This document shows positions 34,714 to 42,982 of a stretch of DNA of 64,000 bases, one piece after another (within the stretch, counting starts at the first letter, position 1; each line of letters starts with the position of its first letter). Source of the DNA: Bin55 sp028819195 (GTDB lineage Bacteria > Pseudomonadota > Gammaproteobacteria > Pseudomonadales > Azotimanducaceae); contig JAPPMF010000019.1 of NCBI GenBank assembly GCA_028819195.1, positions 52,569 through 116,568 of the forward strand, written 5' to 3'. Position numbers and translations under genes: made by a program. The notes under the pieces are model-generated. The model worked only from the letters and a program-made list of their open reading frames with translations, searched no databases and was not told the origin of the DNA.

Positions 34714-36621
34714 CTATTCCTCTTCAATGATGAAGTTTTCTAGCTGTTTGAGTTGGTCTTCACTTAATGTTGGAATATCTTCGTTTACCTCAGATAGCAC
34801 CTTCGCCGCGGAACTTTGAATTTCGCGAGTAGGCAGATTCTTCAAATTTTCAAACATCGACTCGCGGTCTGTCCATACCCAAGTCCGAGCGATGTCGTTG
34901 AAATATTGAATCTGTGCATCGGCCGACAAGTCACTACCAATAGTTATAGCTTGCTCATATTCTTTTCTTTGTACTGACGTGGTACCCAAGGCGGAAAGAA
35001 AACCGCGCTGGTGCTCGTCTGGTAATTTCTCAAATAGTTCCAGTGCCCGCTCATACTCTTCCTTTTCTATTAATGCTCGACCCGCACCCCTGAGTGCATG
35101 TTCCATTGTTTGTGAATTGCGTACTTGGTCTAGCATTGCCAGTCCTAATTCAGTATCCAGCTTCACAGCTTCTTCAATTACGACCGATTCCATACCCACA
35201 CCAAGTTCGTGTTCAAGGGGTTCTTGTAGAGCAGTTTTTAATGCTAGTTTAGGATTCAACTCAGCAACTTTGGGCAGTATTCCCCAAAGCATACCTGTGC
35301 GATTAAAAGCATCTAGTGCATCTGATGCCGCCCATTCCAGAGCCGCAACGGGGTCTTGTTCACCCCAATTATGGGCGAGATTGGCAAGTATCATCCCGTG
35401 TACATCAGCTTCAGTGATAGTGTCAAGCCAATGTGGGACCAATTCTGGTGCGGTCCTAGTCATACTCATCAAAGCTTGAGTTTGACTCCATTCTCGCATA
35501 TCTTCATCAACAATTTCTAGGTTTTCTAGAAGGTGATCAGGGCTTACTTCAAACCAAGATTCAAGCACGGCGCGTTGGAGGCGTGAACGTTCATCGTTTT
35601 GTTCTAATGCTTTAGCGAACTCAAGCGCCAAAGTAGGGTTGGAACTCGTCCACTCAGTAAGACTATTAACAAGGATTTCGCGATCCCGTGAATTTAACCA
35701 TTGAGCCGCTGTAAAGGCTTGGTCAGGATTAGAATCGTATATGGCCTCGAAATACTCCGTGAACAAAACAGTCCGATTTTTATCGTTTCCTAACGAATCG
35801 AAAATCTCTGTTAACACACTTTCGTCGAAACGATCAATCCACGCCGCCGCGACCTGAGCCATCAATAGCAGTTGCTCATCGCTAAACTGCCTAAGGTTAA
35901 TACCGTACTCGTCCAACATGTCGTACCAAGTCGATGATGGTCTGGTAAAGTCTTCGTCGATACGAGAACTAGCGATCAAATCGATAATCACCTGCACGTT
36001 ATCTAGTCTTTCACCTAGTTCGAGTTGTTCGTCGTTTGTTAATTCCTCTCCACCGCGTAATATGCCCTTGAGTGCATAGAGTTTTAGCTCATCCGATAGT
36101 TGTTCTGCAAAAGTTACTGCTTGGTCTGTGTCAACGATTGACCATTCCTCAAACACTAACTCAATTAAGTTACCGACGCGCTTCTCCGCATGGTTGGAAA
36201 TCAGTTCAACCGCCCGTTCCGGGTCAAGAATAGCGAGTTTCCTGACTACAGTCTCCTCAAATTCATGACGAATCTCAGAGTTGTTAATATGACGAGCTCC
36301 CATAAAGCAATCCTTCAATTGCTCTGAGGTAGCTGTCGCTAGGAGGTTGTGTAAACTCCAACTACGTTGAAACGGTCCCATGGTTTGCAACAATGATTCA
36401 AGCTGGGTGACATCTGCCAAAAATGCATTCAACTCAGTGGGATTGAACGTCTCAGTAAGAGATTCACTCGTTCGCAATAAGTCTATCGGAAAGTTATCGG
36501 TACGAATTGTTTTTGAACCGGATTGATTGGTAAAAATGAAGGAGTAGATCACTACGACTGCAACACCGAGGACAGCTCCCAACCCACCGAAAATCAAGTT
36601 CTTTGGTAATTTTGAGTTCAC
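34714..36621 (-). CDS. Membrane-anchored helical-repeat protein (paralogue 2)
   Basis: A 635-residue protein with the same layout as its downstream neighbour: a single membrane segment (LIFGGLGAVLGVAVVVIYSF) and repeated helical units (WIDRFDESVLTEIFDSL, NPTLALEFAKALEQ, EQDPVAALEWAASDAL). It lacks enzymatic motifs. The pair appears to have arisen by tandem duplication and then diverged. Presumably co-transcribed. Repeat-domain counts would need a profile alignment. Confidence 0.7.
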   Translation of the reverse strand: MNSKLPKNLIFGGLGAVLGVAVVVIYSFIFTNQSGSKTIRTDNFPIDLLRTSESLTETFNPTELNAFLADVTQLESLLQTMGPFQRSWSLHNLLATATSEQLKDCFMGARHINNSEIRHEFEETVVRKLAILDPERAVELISNHAEKRVGNLIELVFEEWSIVDTDQAVTFAEQLSDELKLYALKGILRGGEELTNDEQLELGERLDNVQVIIDLIASSRIDEDFTRPSSTWYDMLDEYGINLRQFSDEQLLLMAQVAAAWIDRFDESVLTEIFDSLGNDKNRTVLFTEYFEAIYDSNPDQAFTAAQWLNSRDREILVNSLTEWTSSNPTLALEFAKALEQNDERSRLQRAVLESWFEVSPDHLLENLEIVDEDMREWSQTQALMSMTRTAPELVPHWLDTITEADVHGMILANLAHNWGEQDPVAALEWAASDALDAFNRTGMLWGILPKVAELNPKLALKTALQEPLEHELGVGMESVVIEEAVKLDTELGLAMLDQVRNSQTMEHALRGAGRALIEKEEYERALELFEKLPDEHQRGFLSALGTTSVQRKEYEQAITIGSDLSADAQIQYFNDIARTWVWTDRESMFENLKNLPTREIQSSAAKVLSEVNEDIPTLSEDQLKQLENFIIEEE

Positions 36622-36875
36622 TATAAACTATCGGGTATTTCGAATTGAACTGTAAACACTAATGTATGTTACTTAGTATTACGGATTCATACAAAAAAAC
36701 TTTCACTAAAGGCGGAATCCTCGTTTCTTTCGGTTCAATAAATCAATGTTTTCCCGTCAAAGTTTTATAATGAGACTTACTCAATACAGTATAAACTCTG
36801 AATTTCACGTGTTTTTACTAACCACTTTTTGTGGTTTAAGTACAAGACACCAGTTAAAAAAATAGACCAAACAGT

Positions 36876-37727
36876 GTGATGGAACATCAACCCAAACCAA
36901 CCCCGCGACACTATCGGACCATATTTATTTCCGATTTACATCTCGGTACCAAGGGATGTCAAGCGGAACGTCTTCTCAACTTTTTGCAACGACATACTTG
37001 CGATCATTTATTTCTTGTCGGTGATATAGTAGACGGTTGGCATTTCAAGTCAGGCTTACATTGGCCACAATCTCATACAGACGTGATTTGCGACTTTATC
37101 GATCGCCTCAAACTAGGAACGCGAGTCACCTACGTTACTGGAAATCATGACGAATTTCTCCGACGCTACTCGGGGTTAGACTTCGGAAATCTGCAGTTAG
37201 TCGACGAAGTCGATTTTGAGACTGCTGATGGTCGTAAACTAAAAGTTTTACACGGTGATCAGTTTGACGCAGTAACGGTACACCATCGTTGGGTAGCTGT
37301 TCTGGGAGATATTGGATACTCCATACTATTGCGCGTGAGTCGTTGGCTAAATTGGTGGCGCGAACGTATGGGTTTTGGCTATTGGTCACTTTCCGCCTGG
37401 GCAAAGAATAAAGTCAAAAATGCGGTCAACCGCGTCAGCGATTTCGAATCTTTAGTCGCGCATGAATGTCGTAGAAACAAATACGATGGTGTGGTGTGTG
37501 GTCATATTCACCGTGCTGAATATCGTAATATCGAAGGCATCGACTACTACAACTGTGGGGATTGGGTAGAGAGTTGTACGGCATTGTTAGAAGATGAAAA
37601 CGGTTCGATCACCGTTTATACCGACGAAGATTCTGTTGCCCGTATTACCAAGATCAAGCGACGTCGCAAGAAATCCGTCGAATCAAGCACCGAGGCTACG
37701 ACAAGCCGTAAACGGCGACGAACCTAG
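36876..37727 (+). CDS. UDP-2,3-diacylglucosamine diphosphatase-like phosphoesterase (COG2908)
   Basis: A 283-residue calcineurin-fold enzyme. Metal-binding motifs are in order: FISDLHLGTKG (near residue 17), LVGDIVDGW, TGNHDEF, VLHGDQFD and CGHIHRAEY. The family includes LpxH-like lipid A enzymes but also related lipid phosphoesterases, so the exact substrate is uncertain. The C-terminal 25 residues are basic and Ser/Thr-rich. The next gene, a glycosyltransferase, begins two bases after the stop; this pairing recurs in bacteria and suggests a glycolipid pathway. Confidence 0.85.
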   Translation: MMEHQPKPTPRHYRTIFISDLHLGTKGCQAERLLNFLQRHTCDHLFLVGDIVDGWHFKSGLHWPQSHTDVICDFIDRLKLGTRVTYVTGNHDEFLRRYSGLDFGNLQLVDEVDFETADGRKLKVLHGDQFDAVTVHHRWVAVLGDIGYSILLRVSRWLNWWRERMGFGYWSLSAWAKNKVKNAVNRVSDFESLVAHECRRNKYDGVVCGHIHRAEYRNIEGIDYYNCGDWVESCTALLEDENGSITVYTDEDSVARITKIKRRRKKSVESSTEATTSRKRRRT

Positions 37728-37729
37728 AG

Positions 37730-38734
37730 TTGGCTCTTAATAATCCGTCGCGAGTAATCGTCGTAACGGATGCATGGTATCCACAGACCAATGGCGTTGT
37801 TGTACACGTCGATGCTTTACGCCGAGCAGTTGAACGTCAAGGGGTTCAAATAGACATTCTTCATCCCGGCTTGTTTCCGCGAGCAATTCTCCCGCAATAT
37901 CCCGAAATTGAACTTGCGACCACACCTTGGCATCTTAGTGCCCACGGCGACTTTGCTCACGTTGACTTTGTACATGTGCCGACTGAAGGACCGTTAGGAA
38001 TCGCCGCACGTTTTTTGTGTGGTCGCCGAAACATTCGTTTTTCTACGGCTGTTCATACCAAATTCCCTGAATACGCACAAATTTTGGCTGGAATTCCAGT
38101 GTCATGGGGTTATAGTTTTCTGAAGTGGTTTCATCGACCAGCGCATGTAACATTGGTGCAAACTAATTCCCAACGCCAAGAACTGTCAGAACGAGGCTTT
38201 CCTCACTTACAAGTTTTGGGCAGTGGTGTCGACACCGAGCGTTTTCGTGTGATGTCACATTCACCGCGCACCGAACCGGTGTTGTTGTTCGTCGGTCGAG
38301 TAAGTAAAGAAAAAAACATTCAAGCATTTCTAGATCTTGCAATTCCCGCAACGAAAGTAGTTGTTGGCGATGGTCCAGACTTAACGCGGTTAACAAAACT
38401 CTATCCTATGGTAGAATTTAGAGGGTATCGATTCGGAGAAGAACTTGTCGCTGAATATGCGAATGCAGATGTTTTGGTGTTCCCCTCTCTTACAGACACG
38501 TTTGGTTTGACCGCTGTAGAAGCGATGGCTTGCGGCACACCAGTCGCAGCTTATCCTGTTACGGGGCCTTTAGATTTGGTAGAAGAGGGGATTACCGGAA
38601 GCCTAAACGACGATCTCGCCGTCGCCGTACAAACAGCTCTCCAATTGAATCGTGATAGGGTTCGAGAGCAGTCCTTGCGGTTTTCTTGGGACAACATAGC
38701 CTTGAATTTTCTCGCTGCACATCAAGGAAGATAA
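37730..38734 (+). CDS. Family-4-like glycosyltransferase
   Basis: A 334-residue GT-B glycosyltransferase starting at TTG two bases after the upstream stop. The N-terminal domain has VTDAWYPQTNGVVVHVDAL, typical of acceptor binding. The C-terminal domain has VLLFVGRVSKEKNI and VVVGDGPDLTRL. The nucleotide-sugar site FPSLTDTFGLTAVEAMACG (E-x7-E type) lies near residue 245. It resembles enzymes that glycosylate lipids from UDP- or GDP-sugars. It is translationally coupled with the COG2908 phosphoesterase. Confidence 0.85.
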   Translation: MALNNPSRVIVVTDAWYPQTNGVVVHVDALRRAVERQGVQIDILHPGLFPRAILPQYPEIELATTPWHLSAHGDFAHVDFVHVPTEGPLGIAARFLCGRRNIRFSTAVHTKFPEYAQILAGIPVSWGYSFLKWFHRPAHVTLVQTNSQRQELSERGFPHLQVLGSGVDTERFRVMSHSPRTEPVLLFVGRVSKEKNIQAFLDLAIPATKVVVGDGPDLTRLTKLYPMVEFRGYRFGEELVAEYANADVLVFPSLTDTFGLTAVEAMACGTPVAAYPVTGPLDLVEEGITGSLNDDLAVAVQTALQLNRDRVREQSLRFSWDNIALNFLAAHQGR

Positions 38735-38742
38735 TTTTGGAT

Positions 38743-39270
38743 ATGGACCTCAGTGCAATCCATCAAAGTCTTGGAATTCCGCCAGACTATATTGACACGA
38801 CACTTCTTACCGCACAATATACTCCAACAGATCTCGTGTCTATCGGAGTCGACGTCTATGGTAGACCTCAACGTCTTCGGCAACCAGCCGCACGTGCTTG
38901 GACCGCGATGCAACAACAAGCTTTTCTCGCGGGTGTAGAGATTCAAGTGGTGTCTGCTTATCGATCACTAGAGTACCAGGTCGAATTGATCCAACGATTA
39001 TTAGAACAGGGACAAGAAATCCATGATATTCTGACTAGAGTCGCTGCACCAGGATATAGCGAACATCAGAGTGGTTGTGCTTTAGATTTAACTACGCCCT
39101 CAAGTGCCGATTGCGAAGAAGAGTTTGAAAACACCGACGCATTTCGGTGGTTACAGCAGTCGGCGGCCGAGTTTGAATTTTATCTTTCCTATTCTCGCGA
39201 TAATCCTTATGGCGTGATTTATGAACCATGGCATTGGTGCTATAAAGTCCTCCAACCGGAAGTCGAGTAG
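38743..39270 (+). CDS. VanY-type D-alanyl-D-alanine carboxypeptidase
   Basis: A 175-residue LAS-family metallopeptidase. The zinc site is visible as SEHQSGCALDLTTP (His and Asp ligands) near residue 108, with the second histidine in EPWHWCYK near the end. SAYRSLEYQVELI is the substrate-binding helix. It lacks a clear signal peptide, so a cytoplasmic location or recycling role is possible. The ATG at 38743 is used; a TTG two codons earlier (38737) has better spacing from aaggaag. Its start follows the glycosyltransferase stop by eight bases. Confidence 0.82.
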   Translation: MDLSAIHQSLGIPPDYIDTTLLTAQYTPTDLVSIGVDVYGRPQRLRQPAARAWTAMQQQAFLAGVEIQVVSAYRSLEYQVELIQRLLEQGQEIHDILTRVAAPGYSEHQSGCALDLTTPSSADCEEEFENTDAFRWLQQSAAEFEFYLSYSRDNPYGVIYEPWHWCYKVLQPEVE

Positions 39271-39365
39271 ACTCACAATTGTTTCAGGTCTTGAATTGTG
39301 TTGATGTTGGGACGGCGTTCACATTGTGTTAAGGCATTGATATTGCTTTTGACAGGTCATAAACT

Positions 39366-40391
39366 ATGAAAAACACGAAACAACTGATTGCAGCCCTAAA
39401 AGAATCTTTCCAAAGCGCAAACATCCGACAAAGTATCAAACGTTTACGAACACGTAATCGAAGATCTCGCAGTGATACAGGGATGAGTGCTGAACATGCT
39501 CAGAAGGTCAATGACTTCTATGACATTGCAACCGATGTAACGCAATCGGCGTGGAGTCAGTCTCTTCACTTTGCTCCATTGAACAGTGGCGAATCATTAG
39601 AACATGCTATTGCTAGGCATCAAGATTTAATGATCGAAAAACTGAGACTCGACCAAAGCAAGTATGTAGCAGATGTGGGATGCGGGATTGGTGGTCCCAT
39701 GCGTCGAGTAGCAAGACAGTCTGGTGCGAAAGTACTCCTCGTTAATAACCACCAACGTCAACTAGACCGAGCGAAAAAATTAAATAAAGAAGCAAATGTC
39801 GATCACTTAGCTGATTACTTGCACTGCAGTTTTTTGGACATGAATACCATTCCAGAAAACACCTTCGATGCTGCATACGCAATTGAATCGACCATGCATG
39901 CCTCTGACAAGATCTTGGCGTTTGAACAGATTCAAAGAATTCTGAAACCCGGTGGCTTGTTCTGGTGTCAAGAATTCGCTCTTACAGATCTGTATGACGA
40001 AAACGATCCAACCCATCAAGTAGCTGTTCAGGATCTCGCCGATGCCATTGCATTAGGTGAAGTTTTTCGCTTTGAGCAAATCGGTCTCGGTTTGGAGAAA
40101 GCAGGTTTTAAAGTGCTCGATTGCAAAGATTTCGCCCTCGAATGCGAAGTACCTTGGTATGCGCCATTTAAAAGTGGCTATGAACGCTCGCTCACGTCGT
40201 TTCGAGTATCTCCTTTCCAGCGTTCATTGGTTGTATTAAGTGCGCGGCTGGGAGAATTCTTTCGTGCTGTTCCGAAGGGAACTGTTGATTTGGTCAAATT
40301 CTTAGATCAAGGAGCCGAAGCCTACATTCGGGCAGGCGAACTTGGAATCGCTACGCTTCTGTGTTGCTATCTCGCAGAAAAACCAAGTTGA
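39366..40391 (+). CDS. Sterol C24-methyltransferase homologue (ERG6/SMT-like)
   Basis: A 341-residue SAM-dependent methyltransferase with clear ERG6/SMT features. SAWSQSLHFAPLNSGESLEH at 61-80 matches the YEYGWGSSFHFS sterol-binding block of ERG6. Motif I is VADVGCGIGGPMRRVA at 101-116. YAIESTMHA at 171-179 and FALTDLYDENDPTHQ (about 204-218) match YAIEATCHA and the WVMTDKYDEN region. PWYAPF at 263-268 resembles the PWYYPL segment of the C-terminal sterol domain. It should methylate the sterol side chain, perhaps on an imported sterol. No sterol synthesis genes are in the window; a P450 follows. Confidence 0.85.
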   Translation: MKNTKQLIAALKESFQSANIRQSIKRLRTRNRRSRSDTGMSAEHAQKVNDFYDIATDVTQSAWSQSLHFAPLNSGESLEHAIARHQDLMIEKLRLDQSKYVADVGCGIGGPMRRVARQSGAKVLLVNNHQRQLDRAKKLNKEANVDHLADYLHCSFLDMNTIPENTFDAAYAIESTMHASDKILAFEQIQRILKPGGLFWCQEFALTDLYDENDPTHQVAVQDLADAIALGEVFRFEQIGLGLEKAGFKVLDCKDFALECEVPWYAPFKSGYERSLTSFRVSPFQRSLVVLSARLGEFFRAVPKGTVDLVKFLDQGAEAYIRAGELGIATLLCCYLAEKPS

Positions 40392-40866
40392 TTATTTGTT
40401 ATGACTTTTGTAAATTTGTCTAAATTTACACCGAGGGAGATGACTACCTTCAACCAACCTCATATGGAATGGATTATGCCTTTATAGCGGTGAAGCAACC
40501 GTTTGTTTCTGGATTTTTTTACCCGGTTAGAATCGGAATTTATGCGGTACTCATTGCTGTCCAAAATTACTCCGAATCCATACGCTTGTGCACTCGTTAT
40601 CTTAGGTTTCAGTCCAAACCGTTCATACTGCGGTTTGTAAAACAGAATTTTTTGACACGGGTTGCACTCCCGTCAGATAGATGAATGTTCATAATATGTT
40701 TAACGAAGAACTTCTGAAATTTGTACAAGACTAACTATGATTCCTAAGATGTGGATGTTTCATGTAAATCCCATTTTAGCATTGGTTATAGAGTTTGATT
40801 GAACTGCATTTCCGTAAATCAAGTAAGGTTTTCGTGTTTTATATTTTTGGTAAATAAGAAATAAAA
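40392..40866. other. Intergenic between SMT and P450
   Basis: 475 bases, AT-rich. No gene with a ribosome site is supported. It presumably carries the promoter of the P450 gene. The gap means the two genes are not necessarily one transcript. Confidence 0.45.
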
Positions 40867-42858
40867 ATGAGGTTAGCTGAGGAGACTGTATTACTGCTTC
40901 TCAACGAAGAGAGCGGATACTTGGAACACGTTGGTGGTTGGAACTTAGCCTGTGCAATCGCAGGTTCAGTACTTGCTGACTTGTCACTCGAACTACGTAT
41001 TGATACTGACTTAAAGTCACTCAGACTGATCGATCCCAAAAAGACTGGCGACGAGATCCTTGATCCCGTATTGGAAAAAATTGCTGAGGATTCAGATTCT
41101 GACCATAACGCTCAGTATTGGATTGAGAAAACCGCCGATCGGACCGACTGGGTGGTTGAGACAGTTCTAAACCGCCTAGTCGATAACAATATTCTTGATC
41201 ATGATTCGGGTGGATTCTGGTCGCTGAATCGCAGTGTTTCACGTACTGGTATGTATCCGCCTACCGGAGGAGTAAAGCAGCAGGAAACGAAATCTCGTAT
41301 CTTTAGTGTGATTCTTGATGGAGAAATCCCGGATCCACGTGACGTTCTCCTCATCAGTCTAGTAGCGGCTTGTGACGCGTTTCGCCTGATGTTATCCGAG
41401 GAAGACTATGACCTAGCAAAAGATCGTATCGATCTGGTATGTGATATGGATTTAGTGGGGCAAGCGATCCGTTCCGCTATTGAAGCAAGTCGGACCAGAC
41501 CAGCAAGATCTTTTGTTTCTCACTCTAAACCGATCCCCAAAGCTAGTCTCACTTGGGTTCTACGCAACCGTCATGTATGGCGAGGCGACTTTTCTCGATT
41601 GCTGACAGATATGTATAAGGAATACGGGCCGGTTTTTCGACTTGCAGGTCCATTCTCTAAAAACGGAGTTGTCGTCCTTGCCGGATGCGATACGAACAAA
41701 TGGATCAATCAGCACGGCCGATACTATTTTCGTACTCGTGATCACATGCATGACTTTGAAAAACTTTACGGCGCTTCTCGAACAATTCCAGGTATGGATG
41801 GTGCCGAGCATTTTCGCATGCGTAAAGCCCTTCGTTCGGCTTATTCTCGTAAGTTGTTGGAGAATCGTATAGGTGAAATATATCAGTATTGTCGAGCATC
41901 GTTGAAGGATTGGCGAGAAGGGAACGAATTGCCGGCCACGACGACCTGCCAAAAGCTGATGAGTGTACAGGTATCGCGCATCTTAATCGGTGTGGATACT
42001 GCGGATGTAATTGACGATATTTTGAAGTATGAGCATCGTTCGCTAGTCACCCACGTGCAAGGTGCGCTGCCAAAATTTATGATGTGGACTCCGGCGATGC
42101 GTAAAAAACGCCGAATTATTTTCGATCTGATTGAGAAGATTCACGCCGCACACACACCTGCCCAACGGAAGGATAAACCACGCGATCTGATTGATTCGGT
42201 ATTAGACCTTCACGCGGCGGACCCGCAATTCTTTCCAGAAACCGATATGAGCTTCCTATTCGTCGCGGGTTTGATTGCAAGTATTTACCAAGGAAGTGCT
42301 TTGGGTTTTGCAGTTTATGGCATGGCGGCCAACCCAGAGATTCTCCGTCGGGTTCAAGAAGAAGCAGACCGACTTTTTGGCTCTGGAGACCCCGATACAA
42401 GCGCCTTGAACTCTATCGACGTAGCCCATCGAGTTTATGTGGAATCGCAGCGCATGTACCCAGTGATTCCTTTACAATTCCGGACTGTCATGAATCATCT
42501 AGTGATACACGGATTTGATATTCCCAAAGATACTCCCGTAGTTTTTGGTCACACGGCGACACACCATATTGAGGAATGGTTCCCTAATCCTGGTATATTT
42601 GATATTGACCGCTATACAGCTCCACGCGACGAACACAAAAATAACGGCGCTTACGTACCTTTTGGTTTGGGAACTCACCGGTGTTTAGGGGCTCGGCAAG
42701 TGGAATTACAAATGGCTGTAAATCTGCTGCTCATTGCCCATCACTTCGATATCAGCATATCCCCTGCGAATTTCGATATGACGTTCAATCCTTTCCCTAC
42801 GGCTGCTCCGACCAAGAAGTTGAAGTTTAGAATTGATCGACGCCGACACAAAATTTGA
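40867..42858 (+). CDS. GPP34-cytochrome P450 fusion
   Basis: A 663-residue two-domain protein. Residues 1 to about 215 match the GPP34/GOLPH3-like family: MRLAEETVLLLLNEESG, an AIAGSVLADLSLELRI helix and a WVVETVLNRLVDNNIL helix. Residues about 228-663 are a cytochrome P450 with ExxR at 526-529 (ESQR) and the heme loop FGLGTHRCLG with Cys606. The usual I-helix acid-alcohol pair (AGxD/ET) is absent: the region at 467-480 reads AGLIASIYQGSALG. No transmembrane anchor is seen; the GPP34 part may tether it to membrane lipid. Likely substrate is a hydrophobic lipid, plausibly a sterol given the SMT neighbour. Confidence 0.82.
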   Translation: MRLAEETVLLLLNEESGYLEHVGGWNLACAIAGSVLADLSLELRIDTDLKSLRLIDPKKTGDEILDPVLEKIAEDSDSDHNAQYWIEKTADRTDWVVETVLNRLVDNNILDHDSGGFWSLNRSVSRTGMYPPTGGVKQQETKSRIFSVILDGEIPDPRDVLLISLVAACDAFRLMLSEEDYDLAKDRIDLVCDMDLVGQAIRSAIEASRTRPARSFVSHSKPIPKASLTWVLRNRHVWRGDFSRLLTDMYKEYGPVFRLAGPFSKNGVVVLAGCDTNKWINQHGRYYFRTRDHMHDFEKLYGASRTIPGMDGAEHFRMRKALRSAYSRKLLENRIGEIYQYCRASLKDWREGNELPATTTCQKLMSVQVSRILIGVDTADVIDDILKYEHRSLVTHVQGALPKFMMWTPAMRKKRRIIFDLIEKIHAAHTPAQRKDKPRDLIDSVLDLHAADPQFFPETDMSFLFVAGLIASIYQGSALGFAVYGMAANPEILRRVQEEADRLFGSGDPDTSALNSIDVAHRVYVESQRMYPVIPLQFRTVMNHLVIHGFDIPKDTPVVFGHTATHHIEEWFPNPGIFDIDRYTAPRDEHKNNGAYVPFGLGTHRCLGARQVELQMAVNLLLIAHHFDISISPANFDMTFNPFPTAAPTKKLKFRIDRRRHKI

Positions 42859-42889
42859 CTTAACGAAGGTCCCAATCTGCTAGCTGTGG

Positions 42890-42943
42890 TTGATTGTTTC
42901 ACTCGGTTGCTGACCACCAACGATGTAAGACTCAAACAATCAA
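42890..42943. terminator. Hairpin between convergent P450 and TonB-receptor genes
   Basis: Exact 10-base arms ttgattgttt (42890-42899) and aaacaatcaa (42934-42943), with a smaller nested ggttg/ccaac pairing inside. It lies between two genes that converge. No U-run follows, so termination may need Rho. Confidence 0.5.
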
Positions 42944-42982
42944 ATCAATCGTGAATTTAATGTAGATGTGATCTTAGTTCTA

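Noticed and set aside
34979..35479. 166-codon serine-rich plus-strand frame inside a repeat-protein gene
   Set aside because: It is a shadow frame opposite a clearly coding gene.
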